Shown here: positions 8,562 to 16,166 of the stretch, piece by piece
Numbering within the stretch: position 1 is the first letter of the stretch
Layout of the letters: each line of letters opens with the position of its first letter
Origin: an uncultured Prevotella sp.
Lineage (GTDB): Bacteria > Bacteroidota > Bacteroidia > Bacteroidales > Bacteroidaceae
Length of the DNA stretch: 26,432 nucleotides
Reading direction: 5' to 3'
NCBI GenBank assembly: GCA_905372445.1
Contig: CAJPPF010000013.1
Span: 1-26,432 of the forward strand
Notes under the pieces: model-generated
Seen by the model: the letters and a program-made list of their open reading frames with translations, nothing else
Told to the model about the DNA's origin: nothing
The model's database searches: none
Translations under genes and position numbers: made by a program

Positions 8562-9260
8562 TTACAGTCTATAGCCTACGCTGAATGTCAGCACCTGATT
8601 GCCTCCGTTGGAAAACATCTTATTGAATTTCGTCATCGGCATATTATATCTTGCATCAATAATCACATGCTCGTATTCCACAGCCACGCCAAAAGGTATT
8701 GACATTACTACAGGTTTCATGTTATTCATCTTGTCGCTGTGTCCCTCCGTCTTGCTTAATTTACGCTCACCGCTCTTCGGGTCGACAATAATATCAGTGC
8801 TGGTGTATTCCAAACGCCCTCCTCCAAGATACACGCCACACTGTACACCGGCTACAAACGAGATGTAGTCGTTTATATACAGACGGGCTGTGACAGGAAC
8901 GTTCAGATACGGCAATTTAATAAACATATCCTCCCATCCGGTCTCCGATTCTTTGCTGTTATGCGTATATAATGTAGCCCAGCGGCATCCCTGGCGCGAA
9001 TAATATGCACCGAGACTGACAGCCAACGGCTTCATAACCTGATATTCCATATCCGCTCCAAGCATGAAGTCGGGGCGAGACTTTGACTTATGTTTCTTTT
9101 CTATGCCACTTCCTGAAGTAAAATAATGGAAATCCATATCGCCGAGATTGCTGAGATTCAATCCTACACGAGGGATGAACGACAGCTGTCCGACGGGTTT
9201 CTGTGCCCATGCAGCGACGACACAAAGCAGGCATAACGCCGAAAGGAGGGTTTTCTTCAT
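8562..9260 (-). CDS. Outer-membrane beta-barrel protein (OMP_b-brl family)
   Basis: 232 residues with a signal peptide ending AAWAQ. The pattern of alternating hydrophobic/aromatic strands is that of small 8-stranded outer-membrane barrels (PorT/OmpA-like): FIPRVGLNLSNLGD, MLGADMEYQVMKPLAVSLGAYYSRQG, YLNVPVTARLYINDYISFVAGVQCGVYLGG and a terminal strand VLTFSVGYRL. Family members are structural or transport-associated, with mostly unknown specific roles. The start lies 13 bp after the stop of the GH2 beta-galactosidase gene, so the two are almost certainly co-transcribed. A functional link (display, retention or product uptake for the enzyme) is inference. Confidence 0.85.
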   Translation of the reverse strand: MKKTLLSALCLLCVVAAWAQKPVGQLSFIPRVGLNLSNLGDMDFHYFTSGSGIEKKHKSKSRPDFMLGADMEYQVMKPLAVSLGAYYSRQGCRWATLYTHNSKESETGWEDMFIKLPYLNVPVTARLYINDYISFVAGVQCGVYLGGGRLEYTSTDIIVDPKSGERKLSKTEGHSDKMNNMKPVVMSIPFGVAVEYEHVIIDARYNMPMTKFNKMFSNGGNQVLTFSVGYRL

Positions 9261-9273
9261 AACAGATTAAGTA

Positions 9274-12200
9274 TTATTTTGCTTTCTCTATTACAAACGA
9301 ATATTTGTATGTTTTATTGTGTTCCAGCTCATATTTTTTCAATGGACCTGGTCCACAACTTGCATTACCGAGCCCTCGCATCGCAGCATCAAGTGTAAGC
9401 ACTGTCTCCTGACGACGTACCTTGTCAAGGTCGTGACCGTATTTCACGTCCCATAAGTCCTCATCGGTATAGTGCAGAGCGGCGAAACTGCAGGTTCCGT
9501 CGAGTGCGGTGAAGCGTAAGCCGCGACCGGGCATGGTGTTATCCGTAATCTGCATCCAGCGTGTGTCGGTACGTTCGCCCATTGACTGGGCACGCACATA
9601 ACTTTCCTTCATGCCGTCGACAGAACCAGACCACAGTCCTACGCGGGTAGCATTCTTACGATCAGGATAGTTTTCGCCTGGTCCGCGACCATACCATTCC
9701 ACCCTTTCCATACCCGGAGCAAGGAACATCTGCAAGCCAAGACGGGGCAATACCTTCTCACCTGCCATTTCAAACTGTGCATCAATAATGATACGACCAT
9801 CAGGAAGAATCTTATAATCGACGCTGTAGTTCACTCTCTCATTATCCACATGAGCCACGAAAGCAGTATTTACAATCACCTTATTCTCCACCGCAGAGTA
9901 AGCGAACTTCTTCAATTCAACATTCGTTTCCACCTGTCGGCGTATGTCATTTGATATAGAACGGAACCAGTTGAACTTCGGACCCTGCATCATATGTAGC
10001 ATTTCTTTGCCGTCAATGACAAGCGATGTCATCTGTCCCTTCTGCTCATTGAAAACCACCTCTGTGCCTTGAGCCTCAACATGTAGAATCTGTCGGCTCT
10101 CGTCGTATACGCGTGGAGCATTGCCCTCTGCACTGACAGTTACAGGTTTGCCCTCTGACAAGCGGAACTGTCCGCTTGCGACAACGTGCCCTGCCTGTGC
10201 CCATATCTCGTCTTTCTTCAGACTGATATCGACATTCAGGAAGCACTCGCCGTCGATATTGAAATATTCGTCTATAGGAAGTGTCAGCACCTGACACTCA
10301 CGATGACCGGTAGAAGGGATATCCATCACGACACTCTTCACCGTCTGTCCATCCATCAGAACCTCATACTTCAGCGCAAACTCATTGAGGTCATAGTCAG
10401 CATAGCGGTTGTCGAGGGTCAGTATGTGCCCGTCGAGGCGCATCTTTATATACTGATATGCTGACTTAACTTCGAGCAACTTCGGTGTAACCTTACGATC
10501 TGGGGTCACAATACCATTGCAACAGAAGTCATTATCGTTAGGCTTGTCTCCGAACGAGCCGCCGAATCCATACCAGCCGGCAGGCTTGCCCTTTGGAGTC
10601 AGTCCCTGATCGACCCAGTCCCAGATACAACCGCCTATCGTACGTTTGCTTACGTTCTCAATATAATCCCAGTATTCAGGCAGGTTACCGATAGCATTAC
10701 CCATAGCATGAGCGTATTCGCAGAGTATGTAAGGCTTTTGGTTGCCATTGCGGTCTTGACTGATCATGTCGGCAACCGACGGATACATTCGCGAATCCAT
10801 GTCGGCAATATCGTTCTGTCCTTCGTAATGAATAAGTCGTGTAGGGTCGAGTGCCTTCACTGCGTCATACATGCTCTGAATGTTTACGCCCGGTCCTGAC
10901 TCATTGCCCAGCGACCAGAAAATGACTGACGGGTGGTTTCTGTCGCGACGCACCATGCGCACTCCTCTGTCAACAAACGCGTCTTTCCATTCAGGGTCAC
11001 GTGTGATAGAGTTATTACCGTGACATTCCTGGTCTGCCTCGTCCATGGTGTAAAGACCATAATAGTCGTAGAGAGCATACATCTTAGGGTCGTTAGGATA
11101 ATGCGCCGTGCGGATGGTGTTGAGGTTATGACGTTTCATCAGCAGGATATCCTCTATCATGCTCTCAACAGGGATAGTCTTTCCGTACACAGGATGCGTG
11201 TCATGGCGGTTTGCGCCTTTGAAATAAGTCAGTTTGCCGTTCACATACACTTTGTTATTACGCACCTCCACGCTACGGAAACCGAAGCGCTGCGTGGTAC
11301 ATTCCACTACCTGACCGCGTGCATCGTACAGCAGCACGTCTATATTATATAGGTAAGGACGTTCTGCCGACCATGTCTTAAGGTTGTCAATCTTTATCTC
11401 TTTCTCCGTGCCACGTGCTATCTCCTTGCCGTTATCATCGCGTACAACTACCTCCGTGCGTCCATTGCTATGTATGTCGCAACGGAGTGTGCCACTCTTA
11501 TAATCCTTTGCAAGAACTACCGAGAGGTGAATGTCCTCGATATGTACCTTAGGGCGAGCCACGAGATAGACGTCGCGATGTATTCCCGACACGCGGAACA
11601 TATCCTGATCCTCAAGATATGAACCGTCACTAAGGCGGTAGACTTCTACTGCAACGGTGTTTCGTCCACTCTTGACATATCGTGTTATGTCGAACTCCGC
11701 GTCGTTGTTCGCACCCTGCGAATAGCCTACTTTCTTACCATTCACCCAAAGATAAAACGCACTATATACGCCATCGAAATGGATATACACGTCCTGTCCT
11801 TTCCAGTTCTGAGGCAAGGTGAAGTCGCGACGATAAGAACCTACCGGGTTAGGCTCCTTTTCGATAGTATAGCCCTTTACAGGCTGAATGAAAGGAGGGT
11901 TGTTAAGAAACGGATAAGTGACGTTTGTATAGATAGGCGTACCGTAGCCGAGCATCTCCAAAGTGGAGGGAACAGCTATCTCTTTCCATACCGACACGTC
12001 ATAATTCGTCTTATAGAAATTGACGGGACGGTCTTCCGGACGTGCCACCCAGTTGAATTTCCACATACCATTCAAAAGCATGTAGCGGCTTGACTTCGTG
12101 CGCTGCCAAGGAGCACGGTATGTCGGGTCGTCCTGCATTTCGCTCACCGAGGCGAAAGGAACGAAGGTCACACGACCGTCGAGCTTGTTTATGCCAATGA

Positions 12201-12747
12201 TGTGCTGGTTCTCCCAGTCATTCTTGCTTGAGGTCTTTGGAATAATGACATCAACTTTCAGCGTCGATGCTTTCAGTTTCCACAACTGTGTCGGGGCGTT
12301 ATTCTGTGCCTTCACCTGCCATACAGGCTCGCCAGGCTGCAGTCCGCCGCGCGCACCAAGGTTCATTTTAGTCGGCACGCTCTCGATAATATACATTCCG
12401 CCTGACTGTTTCCTAATGCGCCATAACTGATTCTCATTGCCCATGTCGTTGGTCCACTGAACGACGGGATGCTCCGTAGCACCATTGCCGTTGTCGAGTG
12501 CGAAGAGCGAATAGGCACTGACCAGACGATATATGTCGTCCTTCACATGAACAATCTTCCATACCTGCGATGCAGCCTTGTCGTCATACTTAGCAAGTGT
12601 CATCGACGCATCTTGCGCCATCGTGGCTCCATTGTCGAGAGCCAGGCCGTCGCCAAGAAGCAGTGAGTAACTTTTGCTTGTGTCAATCTGAGCCATGCAC
12701 ATAAATGTAATAAAGAGCATGGCAGAGAGTAGTGATAATTTTTTCAT
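9274..12747 (-). CDS. GH2 beta-galactosidase (LacZ type) with N-terminal beta-trefoil lectin domain
   Basis: 1157 residues; signal peptide MKKLSLLSAMLFITFMCMAQ. Residues ~25-160 carry three QxW motifs (QVW 61-63, QLW 107-109, QLW 154-156), the hallmark of a ricin-type (QxW)3 beta-trefoil carbohydrate-binding domain (CBM13-like). From ~178 it follows LacZ: WENQHIIGINK, jelly-roll domain (QDVYIHFDGVYSAFYLWVNG), Ig-like domain, catalytic barrel with acid/base E616 in WSLGNESG and nucleophile E677 in ILCEYAHAMGN, then the beta-galactosidase small-chain domain (WYGRGPGENYPDRK) and the C-terminal VEKAK-like end. It hydrolyses terminal beta-galactosides in the periplasm or at the surface. It is longer than E. 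coli LacZ (~1020) because of the trefoil. First gene of a two-gene unit. Confidence 0.95.
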   Translation of the reverse strand: MKKLSLLSAMLFITFMCMAQIDTSKSYSLLLGDGLALDNGATMAQDASMTLAKYDDKAASQVWKIVHVKDDIYRLVSAYSLFALDNGNGATEHPVVQWTNDMGNENQLWRIRKQSGGMYIIESVPTKMNLGARGGLQPGEPVWQVKAQNNAPTQLWKLKASTLKVDVIIPKTSSKNDWENQHIIGINKLDGRVTFVPFASVSEMQDDPTYRAPWQRTKSSRYMLLNGMWKFNWVARPEDRPVNFYKTNYDVSVWKEIAVPSTLEMLGYGTPIYTNVTYPFLNNPPFIQPVKGYTIEKEPNPVGSYRRDFTLPQNWKGQDVYIHFDGVYSAFYLWVNGKKVGYSQGANNDAEFDITRYVKSGRNTVAVEVYRLSDGSYLEDQDMFRVSGIHRDVYLVARPKVHIEDIHLSVVLAKDYKSGTLRCDIHSNGRTEVVVRDDNGKEIARGTEKEIKIDNLKTWSAERPYLYNIDVLLYDARGQVVECTTQRFGFRSVEVRNNKVYVNGKLTYFKGANRHDTHPVYGKTIPVESMIEDILLMKRHNLNTIRTAHYPNDPKMYALYDYYGLYTMDEADQECHGNNSITRDPEWKDAFVDRGVRMVRRDRNHPSVIFWSLGNESGPGVNIQSMYDAVKALDPTRLIHYEGQNDIADMDSRMYPSVADMISQDRNGNQKPYILCEYAHAMGNAIGNLPEYWDYIENVSKRTIGGCIWDWVDQGLTPKGKPAGWYGFGGSFGDKPNDNDFCCNGIVTPDRKVTPKLLEVKSAYQYIKMRLDGHILTLDNRYADYDLNEFALKYEVLMDGQTVKSVVMDIPSTGHRECQVLTLPIDEYFNIDGECFLNVDISLKKDEIWAQAGHVVASGQFRLSEGKPVTVSAEGNAPRVYDESRQILHVEAQGTEVVFNEQKGQMTSLVIDGKEMLHMMQGPKFNWFRSISNDIRRQVETNVELKKFAYSAVENKVIVNTAFVAHVDNERVNYSVDYKILPDGRIIIDAQFEMAGEKVLPRLGLQMFLAPGMERVEWYGRGPGENYPDRKNATRVGLWSGSVDGMKESYVRAQSMGERTDTRWMQITDNTMPGRGLRFTALDGTCSFAALHYTDEDLWDVKYGHDLDKVRRQETVLTLDAAMRGLGNASCGPGPLKKYELEHNKTYKYSFVIEKAK

Positions 12748-12814
12748 ATTAGTAGTCGTAATTAGTTACAGAATAAAACAGCATCTGTTTCCACCCTTCT
12801 TCTTTCCGTGGTTG

Positions 12815-12844
12815 GAAACATACGACATAGTGATAACATTTCAA
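12815..12844 (-). promoter_or_regulatory. Possible proximal promoter of the GH2 gene
   Basis: On the minus strand TTG (12842-12844) and TATGTTTC (12815-12822) are spaced 19 nt. The -7 element differs from TAnnTTTG at its last base. It would give a short leader of ~60 nt. A better match exists further upstream at 13059-13089. Confidence 0.35.
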
Positions 12845-12895
12845 TAGCAGAAATTACGTATCATCAGCCTGCAAATGAAATCCTACCGAAAGCTA

Positions 12896-13021
12896 TTACA
12901 CAAAATCAGGACGCAGGCACAATCCTCCGATACCCATTTTGTCGATACCATAAAAAGAGACGCTCTGTCCTCTGCGGTCGTCAACATCTTCATTTTCGCG
13001 CCTTTCGTCGAGTAGCATCAT
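12896..13021 (-). CDS. Possible 41-codon leader ORF upstream of the GH2 gene
   Basis: Minus-strand ORF starting with ATGATG and ending TAA: it reads MMLLDERRENEDVDDRRG, then QSVSFYGIDKMGIGGLCLRP and DFV. It lies inside the ~300-nt leader expected if the upstream promoter (13059-13089) is used, 148 nt before the GH2 start. There is no signal peptide and no family I can name. The end (GGLCLRP) vaguely recalls the last residues of FISUMP-type domains (GFSVRPV), so it could be a decayed gene end rather than a leader peptide. It may equally be chance. Confidence 0.25.
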   Translation of the reverse strand: MMLLDERRENEDVDDRRGQSVSFYGIDKMGIGGLCLRPDFV

Positions 13022-13058
13022 GATTGTGTATTCTTCTGCTGTTTGAAATTATTAGTTA

Positions 13059-13089
13059 CAAAGATACTTATTTTCCATGATTTCACCAA
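13059..13089 (-). promoter_or_regulatory. Distal promoter of the GH2 beta-galactosidase unit
   Basis: Minus strand: TTG (13087-13089), 20-nt spacer, TATCTTTG (13059-13066), an exact -7 consensus. Transcription would start near 13050, giving a leader of about 300 nt before the GH2 start codon. It lies ~60 bp from the left edge of repeat copy 2. Confidence 0.6.
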
Positions 13090-13146
13090 GTTCTTACATA
13101 CAAAAACCACTCCGCTGCGTTAATGTTATCCTTTTCGTGCGATTAC

Positions 13147-13543
13147 GGATGTCAGTAAATAAAGTCAACAAAAAGGCTGTTCTAACCACGCATACAGCCG
13201 ATATTTGCCGGCAGGCTGCCTTTCGTTGGCGAAAAACGCTTATTTTCGACATTACACACAAGACGTTGGTAATCAGAGAGATAAAATGTTTTGATGTCGA
13301 CAACAAGACGAATCAGTTTCAAGAACCGCCGTTTCTTGAGGTTAAAACCGCCACTTCTTGCCGATAAAACCGTCGTTTTCAGCATAAAGAACCACCGCTT
13401 CTTAGCTGAAAAAGCATGGAATTAAGTTTATTTCCGCTTTGTTCGGTTCTCGAAGAGGTGGTTTTATGCCATGCAGACTTGGCAAATCGTTGTTTTTGAT
13501 TTTCTATTTCGTCAAAAATCGTAAAGATGATTTTTCCTTACAA
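13147..13543 (+). repeat. Interspersed ~390-bp non-coding repeat, copy 2
   Basis: Direct copy of the block at 4-388 with the same internal order. The four 22-bp units are at 13321-13342, 13343-13364, 13365-13386 and 13387-13408; the first two begin AAGAACCGCCG and TAAAACCGCCA. The right edge (GATGATTTTTCCTTACA) stops about 4 bp from the typA stop codon, so it forms the 3' flank of typA. The left half has a GGCTGT/ACAGCC hairpin (GGCTGTTCTAACCACG..ACAGCC), and GCATGG near the units can pair with CCATGC downstream. Together with 12748-13146 it fills the 800-bp gap between the GH2 and typA genes. Confidence 0.85.
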
Positions 13544-13547
13544 TTCA

Positions 13548-15353
13548 TCAGGCTTCTTTATTTGCTTTCTTGCGTTCGTTATGGTCGAGATAGACCTTAC
13601 GCATACGCATAGACTTCGGAGTTACCTCCAGATACTCATCAGCCTTGATATACTCAAGACACTCCTCGAGGCTCATGATGACCTTCGGAATGATGCGTGC
13701 CTTTTCGTCAGAACCTGACGCGCGTACGTTGGTGAGCTGCTTTGCTTTTGTAACATTGATGACGAGGTCGTTGTCATGAACATGCTCGCCCACAATCTCG
13801 CCGGCATAAACCTCCTCGCCCGGGTCGATGAAGAACTTACCGCGATCCTGCAGTTTATCGATTGAGTAAGCGAAAGCAGTACCCGTCTCCATTGCTATCA
13901 GCGAACCGTTCACACGACGGGTAATCTCGCCCTTGAAAGGTTGGTAGCTCTTGAAGCGGTGAGCCATAATAGCCTCGCCCTGCGATGCAGTAAGCACATT
14001 GGTGCGAAGACCGATGATACCGCGTGACGGTATCTCGAATTCAATATTTACACGCTCGCCCTGACTCTCCATAGAGAGGAGCTCGCCCTTACGACGGGTC
14101 ACCATATCAATCATCTTGCTTGAGAACTCCTCAGGCACATTTATAGTCAGCTCCTCTATCGGCTCATGCCGCACACCGTCAATCTCATGATAGATAACCT
14201 GTGGCTGACCGACCATCAGCTCATAGCCCTCGCGACGCATCGTCTCAACAAGCACCGATAGATGAAGCACGCCACGCCCACTGACAATCCAAGAGTCGGT
14301 GCTGTCGCCGAACGGAGCCACGCGCAGTGCGAGGTTCTTCTCGAGCTCATGCTGCAGACGGTCGTTGATATGACGTGAGGTGCACAATTTGCCTTCCTTG
14401 CCGAAGAACGGAGAGTCGTTTATCGTGAAGAGCATCGACATAGTAGGCTCATCGATAGCGATAGGAGGCAGCGCTTCCGGATTCTCAAAATCGGTGATGG
14501 TATCGCCTATCTCGAAGCGATCCAGACCAACGACAGCACAGATGTCGCCCGACTCTACCATGTCGGTCTTCAGATGTCCCATACCTTCGAAGGTGTGCAG
14601 CTCCTTAATCTTTGTCTTCTCCACCTTGCCGTCGCGATGACAGATGCTTACGTTCATTCCGTCACATAGCACACCGCGATGCACACGACCTACGGCGATG
14701 CGTCCGGTATAGTTTGAGAAGTCGAGCGATGTGATGAGCATCTGCGGGTCGCCATCAATCTGCGTCGGAGCAGGGATGACCTCCACGATCTTATCAAGCA
14801 GGTAGTCGATGTTGTCAGTAGGTTTGCTGTAATCCTCTCCCATCCAGCCATTCTTCGCAGAGCCGTAGACCACAGGGAAATCAAGTTGGTCTTCGGTTGC
14901 TCCAAGCGAGAACATCAGGTCGAACACCATCTCGTAGACTTCCTCCGGACGACAGTTTGGCTTGTCGACCTTATTCACCACGACGATAGGCTTCAGCCCT
15001 ATCTCGAGGGCTTTCTGAAGCACGAAACGTGTCTGTGGCATCGGACCTTCAAAGGCATCGACGAGGAGGATGCAGCCATCAGCCATGTTGAGCACACGCT
15101 CCACTTCACCACCGAAATCGGAGTGTCCGGGAGTGTCTATGATGTTGATCTTCGTTCCTTTCCAGTTGATGGCAACGTTTTTTGAGAGAATGGTTATACC
15201 ACGCTCACGCTCTAAGTCGTTGTTGTCGAGCATAAGCTCGCCTGTCTGCTGATTCTCCCGGAAGAGTTTTCCGGCAAGCAACATCTTGTCTACGAGGGTT
15301 GTCTTGCCATGATCTACGTGGGCTATGATTGCAATGTTTCTGATATCCTGCAT
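13548..15353 (-). CDS. typA: Ribosome-associated GTPase TypA/BipA
   Basis: 601 residues, the usual length for the family. GTPase motifs: G1 AHVDHGKTT (11-19), G2 RGITI (51-55), G3 DTPGHSD (73-79) and G4 NKVD (127-130). They are followed by EF-G-like domains II, III and V (GRIAVGRVHRG, GRGVLHLSVLVETMRREG, EIPSRGIIGLRTNVLTASQG) and the BipA-specific C-terminal domain (VYAGEIVGEHVHDNDL, KSMRMRKVYLDHNERKKAN). It is a translational GTPase that binds 70S ribosomes and supports 50S assembly and stress or cold adaptation. It is monocistronic, with its own promoter and with repeat copy 2 directly after the stop codon. Confidence 0.97.
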   Translation of the reverse strand: MQDIRNIAIIAHVDHGKTTLVDKMLLAGKLFRENQQTGELMLDNNDLERERGITILSKNVAINWKGTKINIIDTPGHSDFGGEVERVLNMADGCILLVDAFEGPMPQTRFVLQKALEIGLKPIVVVNKVDKPNCRPEEVYEMVFDLMFSLGATEDQLDFPVVYGSAKNGWMGEDYSKPTDNIDYLLDKIVEVIPAPTQIDGDPQMLITSLDFSNYTGRIAVGRVHRGVLCDGMNVSICHRDGKVEKTKIKELHTFEGMGHLKTDMVESGDICAVVGLDRFEIGDTITDFENPEALPPIAIDEPTMSMLFTINDSPFFGKEGKLCTSRHINDRLQHELEKNLALRVAPFGDSTDSWIVSGRGVLHLSVLVETMRREGYELMVGQPQVIYHEIDGVRHEPIEELTINVPEEFSSKMIDMVTRRKGELLSMESQGERVNIEFEIPSRGIIGLRTNVLTASQGEAIMAHRFKSYQPFKGEITRRVNGSLIAMETGTAFAYSIDKLQDRGKFFIDPGEEVYAGEIVGEHVHDNDLVINVTKAKQLTNVRASGSDEKARIIPKVIMSLEECLEYIKADEYLEVTPKSMRMRKVYLDHNERKKANKEA

Positions 15354-15423
15354 GCTGTAAGTTATTTGAGTTATTTATGTCGCTCTGCCGAGCGTCCATA
15401 AATATATGTAATAATATTTTCTG

Positions 15424-15431
15424 CAAAAGTA
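15424..15431 (-). promoter_or_regulatory. typA promoter -7 element
   Basis: Minus strand TACTTTTG matches TAnnTTTG 70 nt upstream of the typA start codon. No good TTG is visible at the usual distance, so only the -7 element is called. Confidence 0.5.
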
Positions 15432-15770
15432 CAAAAAATCGGTGTAAAGTGCGCATAATTCCATACTTATTTAATATGAACAGCCGCAATTGACGATAAA
15501 AATCAAGCACGTCATCCGCGCTGCGGTTGACTTCTTGTTTGCAGAGCATTCGTAGGCACCTGTTCATGCACTGCATTTACGTCAACTGCTGACGGAAGAA
15601 ACCATGCCCCCCCGTGCTTCTGCCGGCAACGAAAAACCGATTTCTGCAATCCTTTCCGCCGCACCGTGTTTTCTGTGATAAAAAAACGTAGCGTCATAGG
15701 CTTAGCGAATCACTTTTACCGACATTAATCAAGGAAATGACAACAAACGAAGAAAAAGGTAGCAAAGAAT
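15432..15770. other. Intergenic region without visible gene
   Basis: The region between the typA promoter and the tRNA promoter shows no credible coding frame, no repeat shared with the rest of the window and no strong hairpin. Confidence 0.5.
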
Positions 15771-15801
15771 TTGGAATAACGAAAAACTATTCGTACCTTT
15801 G
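15771..15801 (+). promoter_or_regulatory. Promoter of the tRNA-Pro gene
   Basis: TTG (15771-15773) and TACCTTTG (15794-15801) with a 20-nt spacer, ending 28 bp before the tRNA. Confidence 0.8.
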
Positions 15802-15829
15802 CACCCGCATTTTAGAAATGAGGTGTAAT

Positions 15830-15902
15830 CGAGGTGTAGCGCAGTTGGTAGCGTTCCTGGTTTGGGACCAGGCTGTCGCAGGTTCGAGCCCTGTCACCTC
15901 GA
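15830..15902 (+). tRNA. tRNA-Pro (anticodon TGG)
   Basis: Acceptor stem CGAGGTG pairs with CACCTCG (15895-15901), followed by discriminator A. The anticodon stem CCTGG/CCAGG encloses the loop TTTGGGA with anticodon TGG at 15863-15865, reading CCA and, through wobble, other proline codons. The T-arm loop is TTCGAGC. CCA is not encoded and must be added post-transcriptionally. It is flanked by its own promoter and terminator, so it is a stand-alone gene. Confidence 0.97.
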
Positions 15903-15903
15903 C

Positions 15904-15940
15904 AAAATAGAGGACATTCCGAAAGGACGTCCTCTATTTT
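15904..15940 (+). terminator. Terminator of the tRNA-Pro gene
   Basis: Perfect 12-bp stem AAAATAGAGGAC (15904-15915) with GTCCTCTATTTT (15929-15940), followed by two further T residues. It directly follows the tRNA. Confidence 0.9.
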
Positions 15941-16051
15941 TTGTATGCCGCATATACAAACGCAGAACCCTACCACAACCAGACATCACACTACCGAGCA
16001 GCAGTTTATATCTATTAAACGCAGAATAATGAAAAAATAAAGGATTGTTTC

Positions 16052-16082
16052 TTGTTTTTTTTACTCGATTGTTGTAACTTTG
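16052..16082 (+). promoter_or_regulatory. Promoter of the PurF-like gene
   Basis: TTG (16052-16054) and TAACTTTG (16075-16082) with a 20-nt spacer. Transcription would start near 16089, leaving a leader of ~78 nt. Confidence 0.75.
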
Positions 16083-16166
16083 TAAACGCAAACAAGCGGT
16101 CTCGTCTTTGAGCAACGACACACGGCTTCTTGTCATCATCAAACAGAATAATTAGGGTAAACCACT

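Noticed and set aside
2555..12747. Classical polysaccharide utilisation locus
   Set aside because: No SusC-like TonB receptor, SusD-like lipoprotein, hybrid two-component system or ECF sigma/anti-sigma pair is present; the glycosidase genes are on different strands with separate promoters.
15432..15770. Small genes between typA and the tRNA
   Set aside because: The frames here lack start context, recognisable motifs and promoter placement.
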